DNA from: Enterovibrio paralichthyis
Lineage (GTDB): Bacteria > Pseudomonadota > Gammaproteobacteria > Enterobacterales > Vibrionaceae
Length of the DNA stretch: 64,000 bases
Reading direction: 5' to 3'
Assembly: GCF_019209835.1 (NCBI RefSeq)
Contig: NZ_JAHUTS010000002.1
Location: forward strand, 372,001-436,000
Below, piece by piece: positions 33,182-42,636 of the stretch. Made by a program: the position numbers and the translations under genes. Within the stretch, counting starts at the first letter, position 1. Each line of letters begins with the position of its first letter. A model generated the notes under the pieces. That model saw only the letters and a list, made by a program, of their open reading frames with translations. It was not told the DNA's origin and did no database searches.

Positions 33182-34447
33182 ATGCAAACTCAGTCAACCA
33201 CGACTTCGAGCGCAGAAAAAATGAAGTGGTCTGCGCAAGACACTACCTGGATGCTTTCCCTTTTCGGCACTGCAGTAGGTGCAGGTATCCTATTCCTTCC
33301 TATCAACGCTGGTCTGAATGGCTTCTGGCCGTTGGTAGCACTGGCGATTTTGGTAGGTCCTATGACTTATCTGGCGCACCGTGGTCTGGCACGTTTCGTT
33401 CTGTCATCTAAAAAACCAGGTAGCGACATCACTGAAGTTGTAGAAGAGCACTTCGGCGCGACTGCGGGTAAACTCATCACTCTGCTTTACTTTTTCGCGA
33501 TTTACCCAATCGTTCTGATTTACGGCGTTGGTATCACCAACACTGTTGACTCTTTCATGGTTAACCAACTTGGCATGGAATCTCTGCCACGCTCTGTTCT
33601 GTCTATCATCCTGATCATGGGTATGATGTCAGTGATGCTGGCCGGTGAGAAACTGATGCTGAAAGTGACTCAGTTCCTGGTTTACCCACTGGTTGCTATC
33701 CTGCTGTTCATGTCTGTTTACCTGATCCCGGATTGGAACATGTCTGCGCTGCAGCAAATCCCAACCGTTGGTGACTTCATGACCACCATCTGGATTTCTA
33801 TCCCAGTTCTGGTTTTCGCGTTCAACCACAGCCCTGCAATCTCTGCGTTCTCTATGGCGCAAACCCGCAGCTACGGTGAAAACGCTGAGCGTAAATCAAA
33901 CCAAATCCTGTTCCGTACTTCGGGCATGCTGCTTGGTTTCGTTATGCTGTTCGTGTTCTCTTGTGTTCTGAGCCTGACGCCTGCTGACCTGGCAGAAGCA
34001 AAAGCACAAAACCTGGCGGTTCTGTCTTACCTGGCGAACAAACACGAAAGCCCATTCATTTCTTACCTGGGCCCTGTTGTTGCATTCGTTGCTATCGTGT
34101 CTTCTTTCTTCGGTCACTACATGGGTGCTCGTGAAGGTCTGAACGGTATCATCATCAAGCAACTGCGCTCTCGCGGCAAAGAAGTGAATATGAAGAAAAT
34201 CGACATGTTCACTGTGGTATTCGTTATCGTAACCAGCTGGATCGTAGCGACTATCAACCCAAGCATCCTGGGTATGATTGAATCACTGGGTGGCCCAATC
34301 ATCGCGACTATCCTGTTCATCATGCCGATGTACGCTATCAAGAAAGTACCGGCAATGAAGAAGTACGCTGGCAAGCCAAGCAACATCTTCGTGACTTTCA
34401 TGGGTATGGTAGCGATTTCAGCGATTATGTACGGTTTCGTAGCGTAA
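33182..34447 (+). CDS. sdaC: Serine/proton symporter SdaC
   Basis: Inner-membrane amino-acid permease of the HAAAP family, 421 residues with about eleven membrane helices. The first helix motif TAVGAGILFLPINAGLNGFW is typical, followed by PMTYLAHRGLARFVLSS. It imports L-serine for the deaminase SdaA encoded 190 bases downstream, making a serine catabolic pair. A terminator lies between the two genes, so they are probably separate transcripts or partly read through. Codon choice is strongly biased, suggesting high expression. Confidence 0.93.
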   Translation: MQTQSTTTSSAEKMKWSAQDTTWMLSLFGTAVGAGILFLPINAGLNGFWPLVALAILVGPMTYLAHRGLARFVLSSKKPGSDITEVVEEHFGATAGKLITLLYFFAIYPIVLIYGVGITNTVDSFMVNQLGMESLPRSVLSIILIMGMMSVMLAGEKLMLKVTQFLVYPLVAILLFMSVYLIPDWNMSALQQIPTVGDFMTTIWISIPVLVFAFNHSPAISAFSMAQTRSYGENAERKSNQILFRTSGMLLGFVMLFVFSCVLSLTPADLAEAKAQNLAVLSYLANKHESPFISYLGPVVAFVAIVSSFFGHYMGAREGLNGIIIKQLRSRGKEVNMKKIDMFTVVFVIVTSWIVATINPSILGMIESLGGPIIATILFIMPMYAIKKVPAMKKYAGKPSNIFVTFMGMVAISAIMYGFVA

Positions 34448-34473
34448 TAAATCGTGTAGAATAGCGAAAATTC

Positions 34474-34508
34474 AAGAGCAAGGATGCTAACTGTCCTTGC
34501 TCTTTTTT
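34474..34508 (+). terminator. Terminator between sdaC and sdaA
   Basis: An 11-bp stem, AAGAGCAAGGA with TCCTTGCTCTT, is followed by TTTT. Confidence 0.88.
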
Positions 34509-34637
34509 GCTTTCCGAGACCGAACCAAGGACAAGCTCCGGTTCGGTATCTGGTCGCCTCCACGGATGGATCACTTTTAAATGAATCCAAATGCGCGCAA
34601 AGCTCAACACTTGCGGGCATTGATTGAGGTATGACAA

Positions 34638-35999
34638 ATGATCAGCGTTTTTGACATTTATAAAATCGGCGTTGGACCGTCGAGCTCCCACACTGTGGGT
34701 CCAATGAAAGCCGGTAAATCTTTTATCGACGATCTGCGCAGCATGGATAAACTGCGTGACGTAACCAAAATTACCGTTGATGTTTACGGCTCACTGTCTC
34801 TGACCGGTAAAGGTCACCACACTGACGTTGCTATCATCATGGGTCTGGCAGGTAACACTCCAGAGCACGTTGATATCGACAGCATCCCTGGTTTTATCGC
34901 TCGCGTTGAAGAAACTGAGCGTCTGCCTGTTGGTATGCACTGCCACACTGTGGATTTCCCTCGTGAAGGCGGTATGAACTTCCACACCACTAACCTGCCG
35001 CTGCACGAGAACGGCATGTCTATCCACGCGTGGGTTGGTGATGAGAAAGTTTACTCTAAGACTTACTACTCTATCGGTGGTGGTTTCATCGTTGACGAAG
35101 AGAACTTCGGTAAAGACGACGAAAACAAAGTGAAAGTGCCTTACGCGTTTAACAGCGCAGAAGAGCTGCTGAACCACTGTAAAGAAACCGGTCTGTCTAT
35201 CAGTGCAGTTGTGATGTCAAACATGCGTGCGATGCACTCTGAAGAAGAGATCCAGACTTACTTCGGTAACATCTGGCGTACCATGCGTGAGTGTCTGGAT
35301 CGCGGCATGAGCAACGAGGGCGTACTGCCTGGTCCACTGCGTGTTCCACGTCGTGCTGCAGCCCTGCGTCAACAACTTATCGCATCTGAAAAATCCTCTA
35401 ACGACCCAATGGCTGTGGTTGACTGGGTAAACATGTTCGCGTTCGCGGTGAACGAAGAAAACGCAGCTGGTGGCCGTGTAGTAACTGCACCAACTAACGG
35501 TGCGTGTGGCATCATCCCTGCGGTTCTGGCGTACTACGACAAGTTCATCCAGAACGTTGGTCCACGTGAATACACCCGTTACTTTGCAGTTTCTGGTGCG
35601 ATTGGTGGCCTGTACAAACAAAACGCATCTATCTCTGGCGCAGAAGTTGGCTGTCAGGGTGAAGTTGGCGTGGCGTGTTCAATGGCGGCGGCTGGTCTGG
35701 CTGAACTGATGGGTGCAAGCCCACAACAGGTGTGTATCGCTGCTGAAATCGGCATGGAGCACAACCTGGGTCTGACGTGTGACCCTGTTGCGGGTCAGGT
35801 ACAGGTTCCTTGTATCGAGCGTAACGGTATTGCTGCAATGAAAGCGATCAACTCTACCCGCATGGCACTGCGCCGCTCTTCTGAGCCACGTGTGTCTCTG
35901 GATAAAGTTATCGAAACCATGCTGGAAACTGGTAAGGACATGAACGCCAAGTACCGTGAAACCTCTCAGGGTGGTCTGGCAATCAAGGTTCTGTGCTAA
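34638..35999 (+). CDS. sdaA: L-serine ammonia-lyase (serine deaminase)
   Basis: 4Fe-4S enzyme converting L-serine to pyruvate and ammonia. The 453-residue single-chain protein begins SVFDIYKIGVGPSSSHTVGPM, the signature of the beta domain. The alpha domain holds the cluster cysteines in TNGACGIIPA, CQGEVGVACSMAAAG and GLTCDPVAGQVQVPC. The terminal Cys that plugs the empty active site is present (IKVLC). Codon usage is as biased as in sdaC, suggesting high expression. Confidence 0.97.
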   Translation: MISVFDIYKIGVGPSSSHTVGPMKAGKSFIDDLRSMDKLRDVTKITVDVYGSLSLTGKGHHTDVAIIMGLAGNTPEHVDIDSIPGFIARVEETERLPVGMHCHTVDFPREGGMNFHTTNLPLHENGMSIHAWVGDEKVYSKTYYSIGGGFIVDEENFGKDDENKVKVPYAFNSAEELLNHCKETGLSISAVVMSNMRAMHSEEEIQTYFGNIWRTMRECLDRGMSNEGVLPGPLRVPRRAAALRQQLIASEKSSNDPMAVVDWVNMFAFAVNEENAAGGRVVTAPTNGACGIIPAVLAYYDKFIQNVGPREYTRYFAVSGAIGGLYKQNASISGAEVGCQGEVGVACSMAAAGLAELMGASPQQVCIAAEIGMEHNLGLTCDPVAGQVQVPCIERNGIAAMKAINSTRMALRRSSEPRVSLDKVIETMLETGKDMNAKYRETSQGGLAIKVLC

Positions 36000-36025
36000 T
36001 CACTGATTCAGGCACTGAATATAAG

Positions 36026-36052
36026 AAAACCGCCGAAATGGCGGTTTTCTTT
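36026..36052. terminator. Terminator between sdaA and the sigma factor gene
   Basis: AAAACCGCC pairs with GGCGGTTTT around GAAAT, followed by CTTTTG. Confidence 0.88.
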
Positions 36053-36071
36053 TGTCTGAAATCTGGGTTCA

Positions 36072-36653
36072 TTAGGCCGGTGCGAATTCGCCCTCCTCTG
36101 TCATCACGTGCTTTTCTGCCGCATCAATGGCGCGGTAAAGGCGCATTTTGGTGGCACTGAGCCCAAGCCCAAGCACGTTGCTGATCTCTTCTAGTGAGAG
36201 GTCATATTCAAACCGCAGCACAAGGATTTCCTGCGCGGTTTTGGCCAGAGATTTCACCGATTGTGAAATGCCTTCCCCGGTGGTCACCGGACATTTTTCT
36301 TCGGTTCCAACTTCTTCCGAAAGCTCATCTGAGACAAAACGTTGCGCCAGTGTCGCCCGTTTTTTCAGGTAGCTTCGGCATTGGTTGTCTGCAATGGCAT
36401 AAAGCCAGCTTCTGAATGCTGCTTCGCCGCGATAGGCGTGGATGTAGCGGTAGATCCGTACCAAGGTCTCCTGTAACACGTCATCCGCGTCATGAGGACA
36501 CCCTAACCAAGCCATGCATCGACGATGTAATGGTGACAGATAACTAGCGACCAATTGGTCGAAGTAATTGCGGGCTAAAGGATGCCCCGCCTGAATCTTA
36601 GCAATCTGTTCACGCTCGCTGTTTTGAATACAGGTTGAATCCACTGAATGCAT
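36072..36653 (-). CDS. ECF-type RNA polymerase sigma factor
   Basis: Sigma-70 family factor of 193 residues from the ATG at 36653 (GGAGGG 7 bases upstream). Region 2 reads CPHDADDVLQETLVRIYRYIHAY with FRSWLYAIADNQCRSYL, and region 4 is the helix-turn-helix LEEISNVLGLGLSATKMRLYRAID. No anti-sigma gene is adjacent; the next gene on that side is the convergent sdaA. Between the regions is a long linker with EEKCPVTTGEG. Target promoters are unknown; a 15-codon upstream extension is unlikely. Confidence 0.88.
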   Translation of the reverse strand: MHSVDSTCIQNSEREQIAKIQAGHPLARNYFDQLVASYLSPLHRRCMAWLGCPHDADDVLQETLVRIYRYIHAYRGEAAFRSWLYAIADNQCRSYLKKRATLAQRFVSDELSEEVGTEEKCPVTTGEGISQSVKSLAKTAQEILVLRFEYDLSLEEISNVLGLGLSATKMRLYRAIDAAEKHVMTEEGEFAPA

Positions 36654-36960
36654 GTTAATACCCTCCTGGTATTCGAGTGGTGAATACAACCTAGCCAATG
36701 CATTTCAAACAATCAAACACTGTTTTCTATCCAAAACCGCAAATAAATTTCAACAATTAAGCCAGAAGTTTTAGCCATTTTATTGAACAGTGTTTTATTA
36801 TCAAACACTTAACTGCACCCATTTAAAACAGCGTTCAATTAATGCACTAAAACTGTGCATTTAAATGTCTCAGAAATTCTCACGGGTGGAACAAGTTGAT
36901 ATCCAAGATTGACGGTTTTTAGAAAAAGCCCTCTATAAAAGAGGGCTTTTGAAGATGTGA
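36654..36960. promoter_or_regulatory. AT-rich promoter region of the sigma factor with inverted repeats
   Basis: Contains AGTGTTT (36789-36795) inverted as AAACACT (36803-36809) and further AACACTGTTTT/AACAGTGTTTT elements at about 36715 and 36786. The clustering suggests an operator, possibly autoregulatory, but no known consensus fits. The right end carries the terminator of the next gene. Confidence 0.4.
36924..36950 (-). terminator. Terminator of the outer-membrane protein gene
   Basis: AAAAGCCCTC pairs with GAGGGCTTTT around a 7-base loop, 11 bases after the stop on the minus strand, followed by TTCT. Confidence 0.85.
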
Positions 36961-38121
36961 TTATTTGAGGCGGTAAGTCACACCAAACAGCAAGGCGCGG
37001 TCAATTTCGTCATTGCCGTTGTTGTCGATGTTATCTTCCGTATCTTCCAGCAAGCCCGTGAGCGACAGGCTCAAGGAGTTGGAAATGTAGTAACGGAATG
37101 TCGACGCCACCGTATTGGTGGTGATGTCATTGCTGTGCTCGTATTCGGAATGGGTCAGTAACCACCCGTTTTCCCAGTCGATATTGTCTGAAAACTCATA
37201 AGTCAGCGACATATCGTTGGCAAAGACATAACCATTGTCGTTGTCATCAAGAATTGCGGTGAAAATTGCCTCTTCAGAGAATTGAAGCAGGTTATTAATT
37301 GGCAGGTGGTACTCTGCCCCAATCTCCAGCACAGGCTTGCTGTCTGAACCGTCATAGTTCGAAATCACAGCACCGACACCGGCACGCACCAACCAACCGT
37401 ATTTACGGGTAGAAATACGTTCGTTCTCCAATACGTCATAAGAACGGATTGCACCACGCGCGCCGACGTTACCCAACAGCGCATCAATGTCCTGAATCCA
37501 GTACTCCAGATAGTCTTCAAGACCGTACCGACTCCTGTACTCCTCCTCACGGGAAATGACATCAGCCACCGCGATGTAGGTATCCTTCCCTACGCTGCCC
37601 AGAAGCCCACGCTCCTGAAGCGCTTCGACAAGTCGAATGGATTTCGCCATTGGTGTGGCGTTGACCACACGACCGTAACCCACACCCACCGTGACTTTGG
37701 TGAAAGGGTCTTCCATGCCTTTCTGAACACCAACTTCGCCTTTACCGTACCAGAAGGCTCCGTCGCTGTTGGGCTGGAAATACATATCATTGGTGATGGC
37801 ACCCAGTGCCTGGTAGTTCGACACACTGTCATCTGTCGCATTAGGTCCACGCGAACGTGACCCCGTACCGACAAAGTCCAGTTTGGTTGTCCGATCCGGA
37901 GAATCAAACACTTGTTCATAGTCGAGGTTGATGTAACCGTTATAGCTGGTCTGATCTTGGTTACCACCGTTTAAGTTAAATTGCGCATCCAGGTACGCAT
38001 CCTCATAGGCCGATGTCGCTTCATCAAAGTCATACATAGTGACTGGCGCTTCTGCGAGCACAAAGGGGGCAAAGGACAGCGAAATGCTGGTCGCAATTAA
38101 AGAGTGCACGTGCTTTTTCAT
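36961..38121 (-). CDS. Predicted outer-membrane beta-barrel protein
   Basis: The 386-residue precursor has a signal peptide (KK, hydrophobic run, cleavage after LAEA near residue 24). The mature protein is rich in alternating hydrophobic strands, for example TRKYGWLVRAGVGAVISNYDG and VASTFRYYISNSLSLSLTGLLED. It ends FGVTYRLK, close to the aromatic C-terminal signature of barrel proteins. A helical insertion around residues 150-210 is unusual. I do not recognise a named family. It is monocistronic with a strong terminator. Confidence 0.7.
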   Translation of the reverse strand: MKKHVHSLIATSISLSFAPFVLAEAPVTMYDFDEATSAYEDAYLDAQFNLNGGNQDQTSYNGYINLDYEQVFDSPDRTTKLDFVGTGSRSRGPNATDDSVSNYQALGAITNDMYFQPNSDGAFWYGKGEVGVQKGMEDPFTKVTVGVGYGRVVNATPMAKSIRLVEALQERGLLGSVGKDTYIAVADVISREEEYRSRYGLEDYLEYWIQDIDALLGNVGARGAIRSYDVLENERISTRKYGWLVRAGVGAVISNYDGSDSKPVLEIGAEYHLPINNLLQFSEEAIFTAILDDNDNGYVFANDMSLTYEFSDNIDWENGWLLTHSEYEHSNDITTNTVASTFRYYISNSLSLSLTGLLEDTEDNIDNNGNDEIDRALLFGVTYRLK

Positions 38122-38346
38122 AGTCTCTTCCTGAATACCTAGTTAATTAGAAAGATGTCGAAAGTCATACGTGGCTTCCAACGTCCCGTAATGCTTAACC
38201 GGGTACAGTGATGACTGATGTAAGTCACACTACGTCACTAGAAAAAACGGCAGGATGTCATTTATCGCAGGCAGTTTTAGGTGTGAGAATTTTGTCTACT
38301 TCTTAACGGTGGCTTGCACCATTATTGACGTGGTTTCAGACAGCAA

Positions 38347-38368
38347 AAAGCCCGCAAAAGCGGGCTTT
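38347..38368 (-). terminator. Terminator of the OFA-type transporter gene
   Basis: AAAGCCCGC pairs with GCGGGCTTT, and on the minus strand TTGCTG follows; it lies 21 bases after the stop. Confidence 0.85.
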
Positions 38369-38389
38369 GAATCACTGATTAATGTGCGA

Positions 38390-39610
38390 TTACGCAGTCG
38401 CTTTTTGCGCGTCTGCTGCTTCCGCTTTCACTGGTTTAGTGATGATAGACAGAACAACCGCTACTGCCAGCATCGCTGCACAGATGGTGTAAGCCATTAC
38501 GTAGTTGTCCGTCATGTCTACTGCAGTTGCTGCAACAACAGGACCGATGAAACCACTCACACCCCATGCAGTGTAAAGCACGCCGTAGTTACCGCCGTAG
38601 TTTTTCAGGCCGTAGTAGTCAGCAGTGATTGATGGGAATACTGCCAGCAGCGTACCGTAACCAACACCTGCAACTGCCGCACCTACCATCAGAGTGAACT
38701 CAGTGTTGTAGGTTGCAAACATCATCATGTTGATGCCTTGCATGATGAACGCAAGCATCAGGGTTTTCAGACCACCGATTTTGTCAGACAGGATACCTGC
38801 TGCAACACGGCCGCCAGAGTTGAAGATAGACAGTACAACAACCAGGAATGCAACTTGAGTCAGGTCAGACTGGTTGATCGCGATTGAAGTGATGTTACCG
38901 ATGATCATCAGACCTGCAGAAGACGCCAGTGCGTACATCAGCCACAGTGAGTAAAACTGTGGAGTCTTAACCATTTGACGCCAACCCATGTTGTTGTCGC
39001 CACCCGATTTGGCAACGTAGCCAGCAGGTGCTTCTGGTGTGTAATCCGCAGGTGGGTTGTTGATAGTGCAAGCCAGTGGCACTGCCAGAACCAGGATACC
39101 AACACCCAGGATCAGGAAGCTTTGCTGAACGCCGTAGTCGTTGATCAGCATCGTTGTCAGAGGTGCCAGGTATACCGCAGCCAGACCGAAACCTGCAGCG
39201 ATAAGGCCGTTAACCATACCCTTCTTAGATGGGTGGAACCACTTCATAGCCGCTGGTGCCAGACATGCGTAACCGAAACCGATACCACAGCCGGTGATCA
39301 CACCGAAGCTCAGCAGTAGAGTCATAGGTGAAGTCGCAAAGCTGGAAACGATCATACCGATCGCACACATGATGGTGCCCAGGATCAGTACTTTACGTGG
39401 ACCCATACGGTCTTGCAGGTTACCGGCAACCAGAAGAGAAAGTGCAAAACAGATAGTTGCGACGGTGTATGGCATAGATGCATCTGCGTTCGACCAACCC
39501 TGCTCAACCAGAGACTGTTTGAAAACAGACCATGCGTACAGGATGCCGATACACATATTGATAAAGAAACCCGCAGCTAGAACGCCCGCAGCTTTGTTCA
39601 TTTTTTTCAT
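38390..39610 (-). CDS. MFS transporter, OFA (oxalate/formate antiporter) family
   Basis: Inner-membrane protein of 406 residues with twelve predicted helices. The first segment FINMCIGILYAWSVFKQSLVEQGW and the ADASMPYTVATICFALSLLVAGNLQDR loop are typical of the OFA/YhjX group, which transports oxalate, formate, lactate or pyruvate. The start is taken at the ATG in MKKMNKAAG; a 7-codon extension exists. No enzyme for those substrates is next to it, so the substrate is open. Confidence 0.85.
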   Translation of the reverse strand: MKKMNKAAGVLAAGFFINMCIGILYAWSVFKQSLVEQGWSNADASMPYTVATICFALSLLVAGNLQDRMGPRKVLILGTIMCAIGMIVSSFATSPMTLLLSFGVITGCGIGFGYACLAPAAMKWFHPSKKGMVNGLIAAGFGLAAVYLAPLTTMLINDYGVQQSFLILGVGILVLAVPLACTINNPPADYTPEAPAGYVAKSGGDNNMGWRQMVKTPQFYSLWLMYALASSAGLMIIGNITSIAINQSDLTQVAFLVVVLSIFNSGGRVAAGILSDKIGGLKTLMLAFIMQGINMMMFATYNTEFTLMVGAAVAGVGYGTLLAVFPSITADYYGLKNYGGNYGVLYTAWGVSGFIGPVVAATAVDMTDNYVMAYTICAAMLAVAVVLSIITKPVKAEAADAQKATA

Positions 39611-39910
39611 GTTACGACTCAATAAAATCACTTAAAAAAGGTGTCGCCGGAAAATCCCCTAGCTGCGCCACCCAACCCAACACCCAAACTACCTAAAAGC
39701 GATGTTTTTCAGAGACATAAACTTTTAAGTGGTTTGGGTATAAATTATTTTTGGCATTCTTCAAATTTGTTGAGAATGACAGAAGCGCGCGGAGTCTAAC
39801 AGGGAATGATTAAGTGATCAAAATCTACTTTTGTTTAACGCGAAAAAAGTTTTAATTGGTCATTTTTTAATCATGAAATGTAACAATCTCATCACTTCTT
39901 ACACATAGAA

Positions 39911-39948
39911 AAAGCCCCAACACCCTGTATCACAAGGTCTGGGGCTTT
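39911..39948 (-). terminator. Hairpin terminator, probably that of nfsA displaced by a MITE
   Basis: AAAGCCCCA pairs with TGGGGCTTT around 20 bases; on the minus strand a TTTTTCT tract follows. It lies upstream of the leftward transporter gene, so the only leftward gene it can serve is nfsA, now 340 bases away because of the inserted element. Confidence 0.6.
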
Positions 39949-40000
39949 CGACATATTTAGTTACAAGCTGTCACACACTGTTTATGGGTTAATCACCCTA

Positions 40001-40278
40001 GGGTCTGTTGACCTTTGGTGGTTAAATTTTGTTCTAGCCATAAGCGTTTTAGGCGCGGCGAGGTGTGTACCGCCTAGTTATTCTAAGCAAATACACCTCA
40101 ACAAAGCATAAAACGTTTAGGGTACGGGACGCGCAGTCGAACCCTTCGGGCAGCGTTTGTGGAGAATTTCTGCTGTGTTATCGGCTTCTCATGTAGGCTA
40201 GCTACACATCGAAGCCTCTGCCTTGCATAAAATCCCCACAAACTGCTGCAAAAATCATCATCAAAGATCAACAGACCC
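40001..40278. mobile_element. 278-bp MITE with TA target duplication
   Basis: The ends GGGTCTGTTGACCTTTG and CAAAGATCAACAGACCC form terminal inverted repeats matching 16 of 17 bases. The element is flanked on both sides by TA. No open reading frame of note lies inside. The ends and TA duplication fit a non-autonomous derivative of an IS5- or IS630-type element; no autonomous partner is in the window. It is inserted 11 bases after the nfsA stop codon. Bases 39611-39999 otherwise hold only the transporter promoter and the terminator above. Confidence 0.8.
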
Positions 40279-40289
40279 TAGTTATGTGG

Positions 40290-41012
40290 TTACTTAATGC
40301 TGAAGCCTTTACTCTCGATGAAGGCTTTCATAAAAGGACGCGCTTCTTTACCCAGGGTGTCGGCGATCTGTTCGCTCCAGCTCATCTCTTTATTACCGCC
40401 GGTACGGGTGCGGTAGTATTCGCGCACGATCGCATCATAATCTTGCAACTTGTCGCTATCCATCGGCTGGTAACTGTCGGTGTGAACCACCAAATCTGCG
40501 GGTAAGCGCGGTTTTGTTTCTGGATCTTGCGCGGGGTAGCCAAGACAGAGGCCAAACAGCGGCAATACATGAGAGGGCAAGTTCAGCAAATCGGCGACTT
40601 TGTCAGGGTTATTGCGAAGCCCGCCGATATAAACACCACCCAGCCCCATCGACTCTGCTGCCACCAAGGCATTTTGTGCCATCAATGCAGTATCCACTGC
40701 TCCAATCAAGGTTTGCTCGGTAAAACCCAGTTTGGCATCCGGTTTGATTTGCGAATGACGATTGAAATCAACGCAGAACACAAAGAACTCCGCCGCCGAC
40801 GCCACATAGGCTTGGTTGCCTGCGTATTCAGCTAGAAGCTGACGCTTTTCCCTGTCCACAACACGGATGATACTGGTGCACTGGATAAAACTGGAGCTCG
40901 ACGCCGCACGGGCACAATCAATGATCGCCGTGCGCTGTTCATCTGAAATTGGCTGTTCGGTAAATTTGCGGATGGAGCGGTGGGACAATAACGTTTCAAC
41001 GACAGAATTCAT
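40290..41012 (-). CDS. nfsA: Oxygen-insensitive NADPH nitroreductase
   Basis: FMN enzyme of the NfsA/FRP family that reduces nitroaromatics and quinones by two electrons. From the ATG at 41012 (AAGGAAAGGG upstream) it has 240 residues, the same length as Escherichia coli NfsA. The N-terminal LLSHRSIRKFTEQPIS, the central AAESMGLGGVYIGGLRNNP and LPLFGLCLGYPA are family landmarks. It is monocistronic. Confidence 0.92.
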   Translation of the reverse strand: MNSVVETLLSHRSIRKFTEQPISDEQRTAIIDCARAASSSSFIQCTSIIRVVDREKRQLLAEYAGNQAYVASAAEFFVFCVDFNRHSQIKPDAKLGFTEQTLIGAVDTALMAQNALVAAESMGLGGVYIGGLRNNPDKVADLLNLPSHVLPLFGLCLGYPAQDPETKPRLPADLVVHTDSYQPMDSDKLQDYDAIVREYYRTRTGGNKEMSWSEQIADTLGKEARPFMKAFIESKGFSIK

Positions 41013-41120
41013 TTCCCTTTCCTTGTATCGCATTGGTTTGATGGAACCAGTATACCCAAACCACCTGCAGATGCAGGTGGTCGGTATGCAATAAAGGAGG
41101 TAAAAGTTCGCGGAAAAGTG

Positions 41121-42302
41121 CTAGTGAAGATCCGGGCTTGCGGCAAGGTTTTCAGCCTGACAGACCCGCTCAAGGATATGCAACAGTCGCTCGCGGCTTA
41201 AAGGGAGCGGGTTGCCTTTAATTGAGTTTGAACGCAGCGCCGATGTTGCCACTTCCTCAAACAGCGTGTTGCACAAACCGAGTGAAGGCAGTGACGGTAA
41301 ATCCAAGCGCTTAAGGGTTCTCTGTACCCACACAATACCGTCGCTGGGTTCAGAGTTATGGCGTCCGGTCAAAATACAGGCTAACTGACGATAACGGTTG
41401 AGCAAAGTGATACGCCCTGCTTCCCGCGCCGCAAGAATGTTCTCTGCCATCACATAAGGGGCAAGCTGCGCAGTAATCGCACCATGCGGGGCTTCCAGCA
41501 CTGCACCCAGCGCAGCAGCCAGGCCGTGCGCCGCACCCAGCTTGGCGTTGGACTGCGCCATGCCCCCGAGCATTGAAGCAAACGCCATGTCTGCGCGCGC
41601 TTTTGGATCATCTTCTTCGCATGCGGGAATAATGGCAGTCGCAAACCGTCGCAAACCCTCTTCACAGATCATGTCTGTCAGCGGGTTGGGCTCACCACAT
41701 ACATAGGCTTCCATCAGGTGCGTAAAGGCATCCATACCACAGCGGGCAGAGAGGGATTTCTCTGTGCCGTAAGTCAACGTGGGGTCGATGATCGCCACAT
41801 CAGGGATAAGATCCGGGCTTCGGATCGCTGCTTTTACATTCTCTTGGGCAGAAATTAAAACGGCATTGCGCGTCACTTCAGACCCTGTGCCTGCGGTTGT
41901 CGGAATCGCGATGCAAGGCAACGGTTTCGCAGTCAGTGGCAACGCACGCCCCACCACTTCCAGGTAATCATAAACACTACCCTGGTTGGGGATCAGGCCT
42001 GCCAGCGCTTTGCCCACGTCCATTACACTGCCACCGCCAATCGCCACCACCATGTCCGGCTTAAACAAGCGCCCTGCTGCCGCCATTTCTTCCACCATGG
42101 CGATCAAGGGTTCACCGTGAACAGCAAGGCGCTGGTAACGGATATTTTGCTGTTTCAGGTAGCCAAGCAGAGGCTCTACCCTTTTGTCATCTTTCCCTGT
42201 TACAACCAGTACGCTGTAGCCGTAGTTGTTGATAAGCGATAAGGAGTTATTCAATGCACCTTCCCCGAAAATTATCCGGGTGGCGGTCATAAACTGAAAC
42301 AT
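41121..42302 (-). CDS. Iron-containing alcohol dehydrogenase
   Basis: Group III NAD-dependent alcohol dehydrogenase, 393 residues from the ATG at 42302 (AGGAGG upstream). The NAD site includes AIGGGSVMDVGKALA near 87-101 and PTTAGTGSEVTRNAV near 134-148. Metal ligands D191, H195, H259 and H273 are all present (GMDAFTHLMEAYV, AAHGLAAALGAV, APHG). The usual second His of the HGxAH motif is Ala263. Substrate alcohol is unknown. The frame is open 58 codons further upstream but that part has no family similarity. Confidence 0.88.
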   Translation of the reverse strand: MFQFMTATRIIFGEGALNNSLSLINNYGYSVLVVTGKDDKRVEPLLGYLKQQNIRYQRLAVHGEPLIAMVEEMAAAGRLFKPDMVVAIGGGSVMDVGKALAGLIPNQGSVYDYLEVVGRALPLTAKPLPCIAIPTTAGTGSEVTRNAVLISAQENVKAAIRSPDLIPDVAIIDPTLTYGTEKSLSARCGMDAFTHLMEAYVCGEPNPLTDMICEEGLRRFATAIIPACEEDDPKARADMAFASMLGGMAQSNAKLGAAHGLAAALGAVLEAPHGAITAQLAPYVMAENILAAREAGRITLLNRYRQLACILTGRHNSEPSDGIVWVQRTLKRLDLPSLPSLGLCNTLFEEVATSALRSNSIKGNPLPLSRERLLHILERVCQAENLAASPDLH

Positions 42303-42636
42303 GGAGCCTCCTGAAACCAATAGCTTAAACCGATAATGGCTATCAGCTTTACGCAAGTTGTAGATGCAAAGTTTGATGCAAAACAGGGACATTGCAGACA
42401 AATCAGACCGCTTGATACTTGTGCCTGTCACATCACACTCACTGAAAATCGATATCGCCGGGTGTGAATCTTGCACTTTCCAGATTGATAGATATTTTCG
42501 ATTGAATTAAAAGATAAAACCGTCTTTTATCTGTGAAAGGGTTGAGGCATAGTGAGTCCATCAAGTAAGGCGTTGAAGTCGCATGGACTGATGGCTTCCC
42601 CCTTCAACAATTAACAACAAAATAGGGTTTCATATT
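42303..42636. promoter_or_regulatory. Divergent promoter region of alcohol dehydrogenase and grxA
   Basis: Contains the inverted repeat AGATAAAA (42512-42519) with TTTTATCT (42525-42532). Just left of it, ATAGATATTTTCGAT resembles an OxyR half-site with two mismatches; the next half-site is poorer. OxyR control of grxA is known in Escherichia coli, so this is a weak candidate only. Confidence 0.35.
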
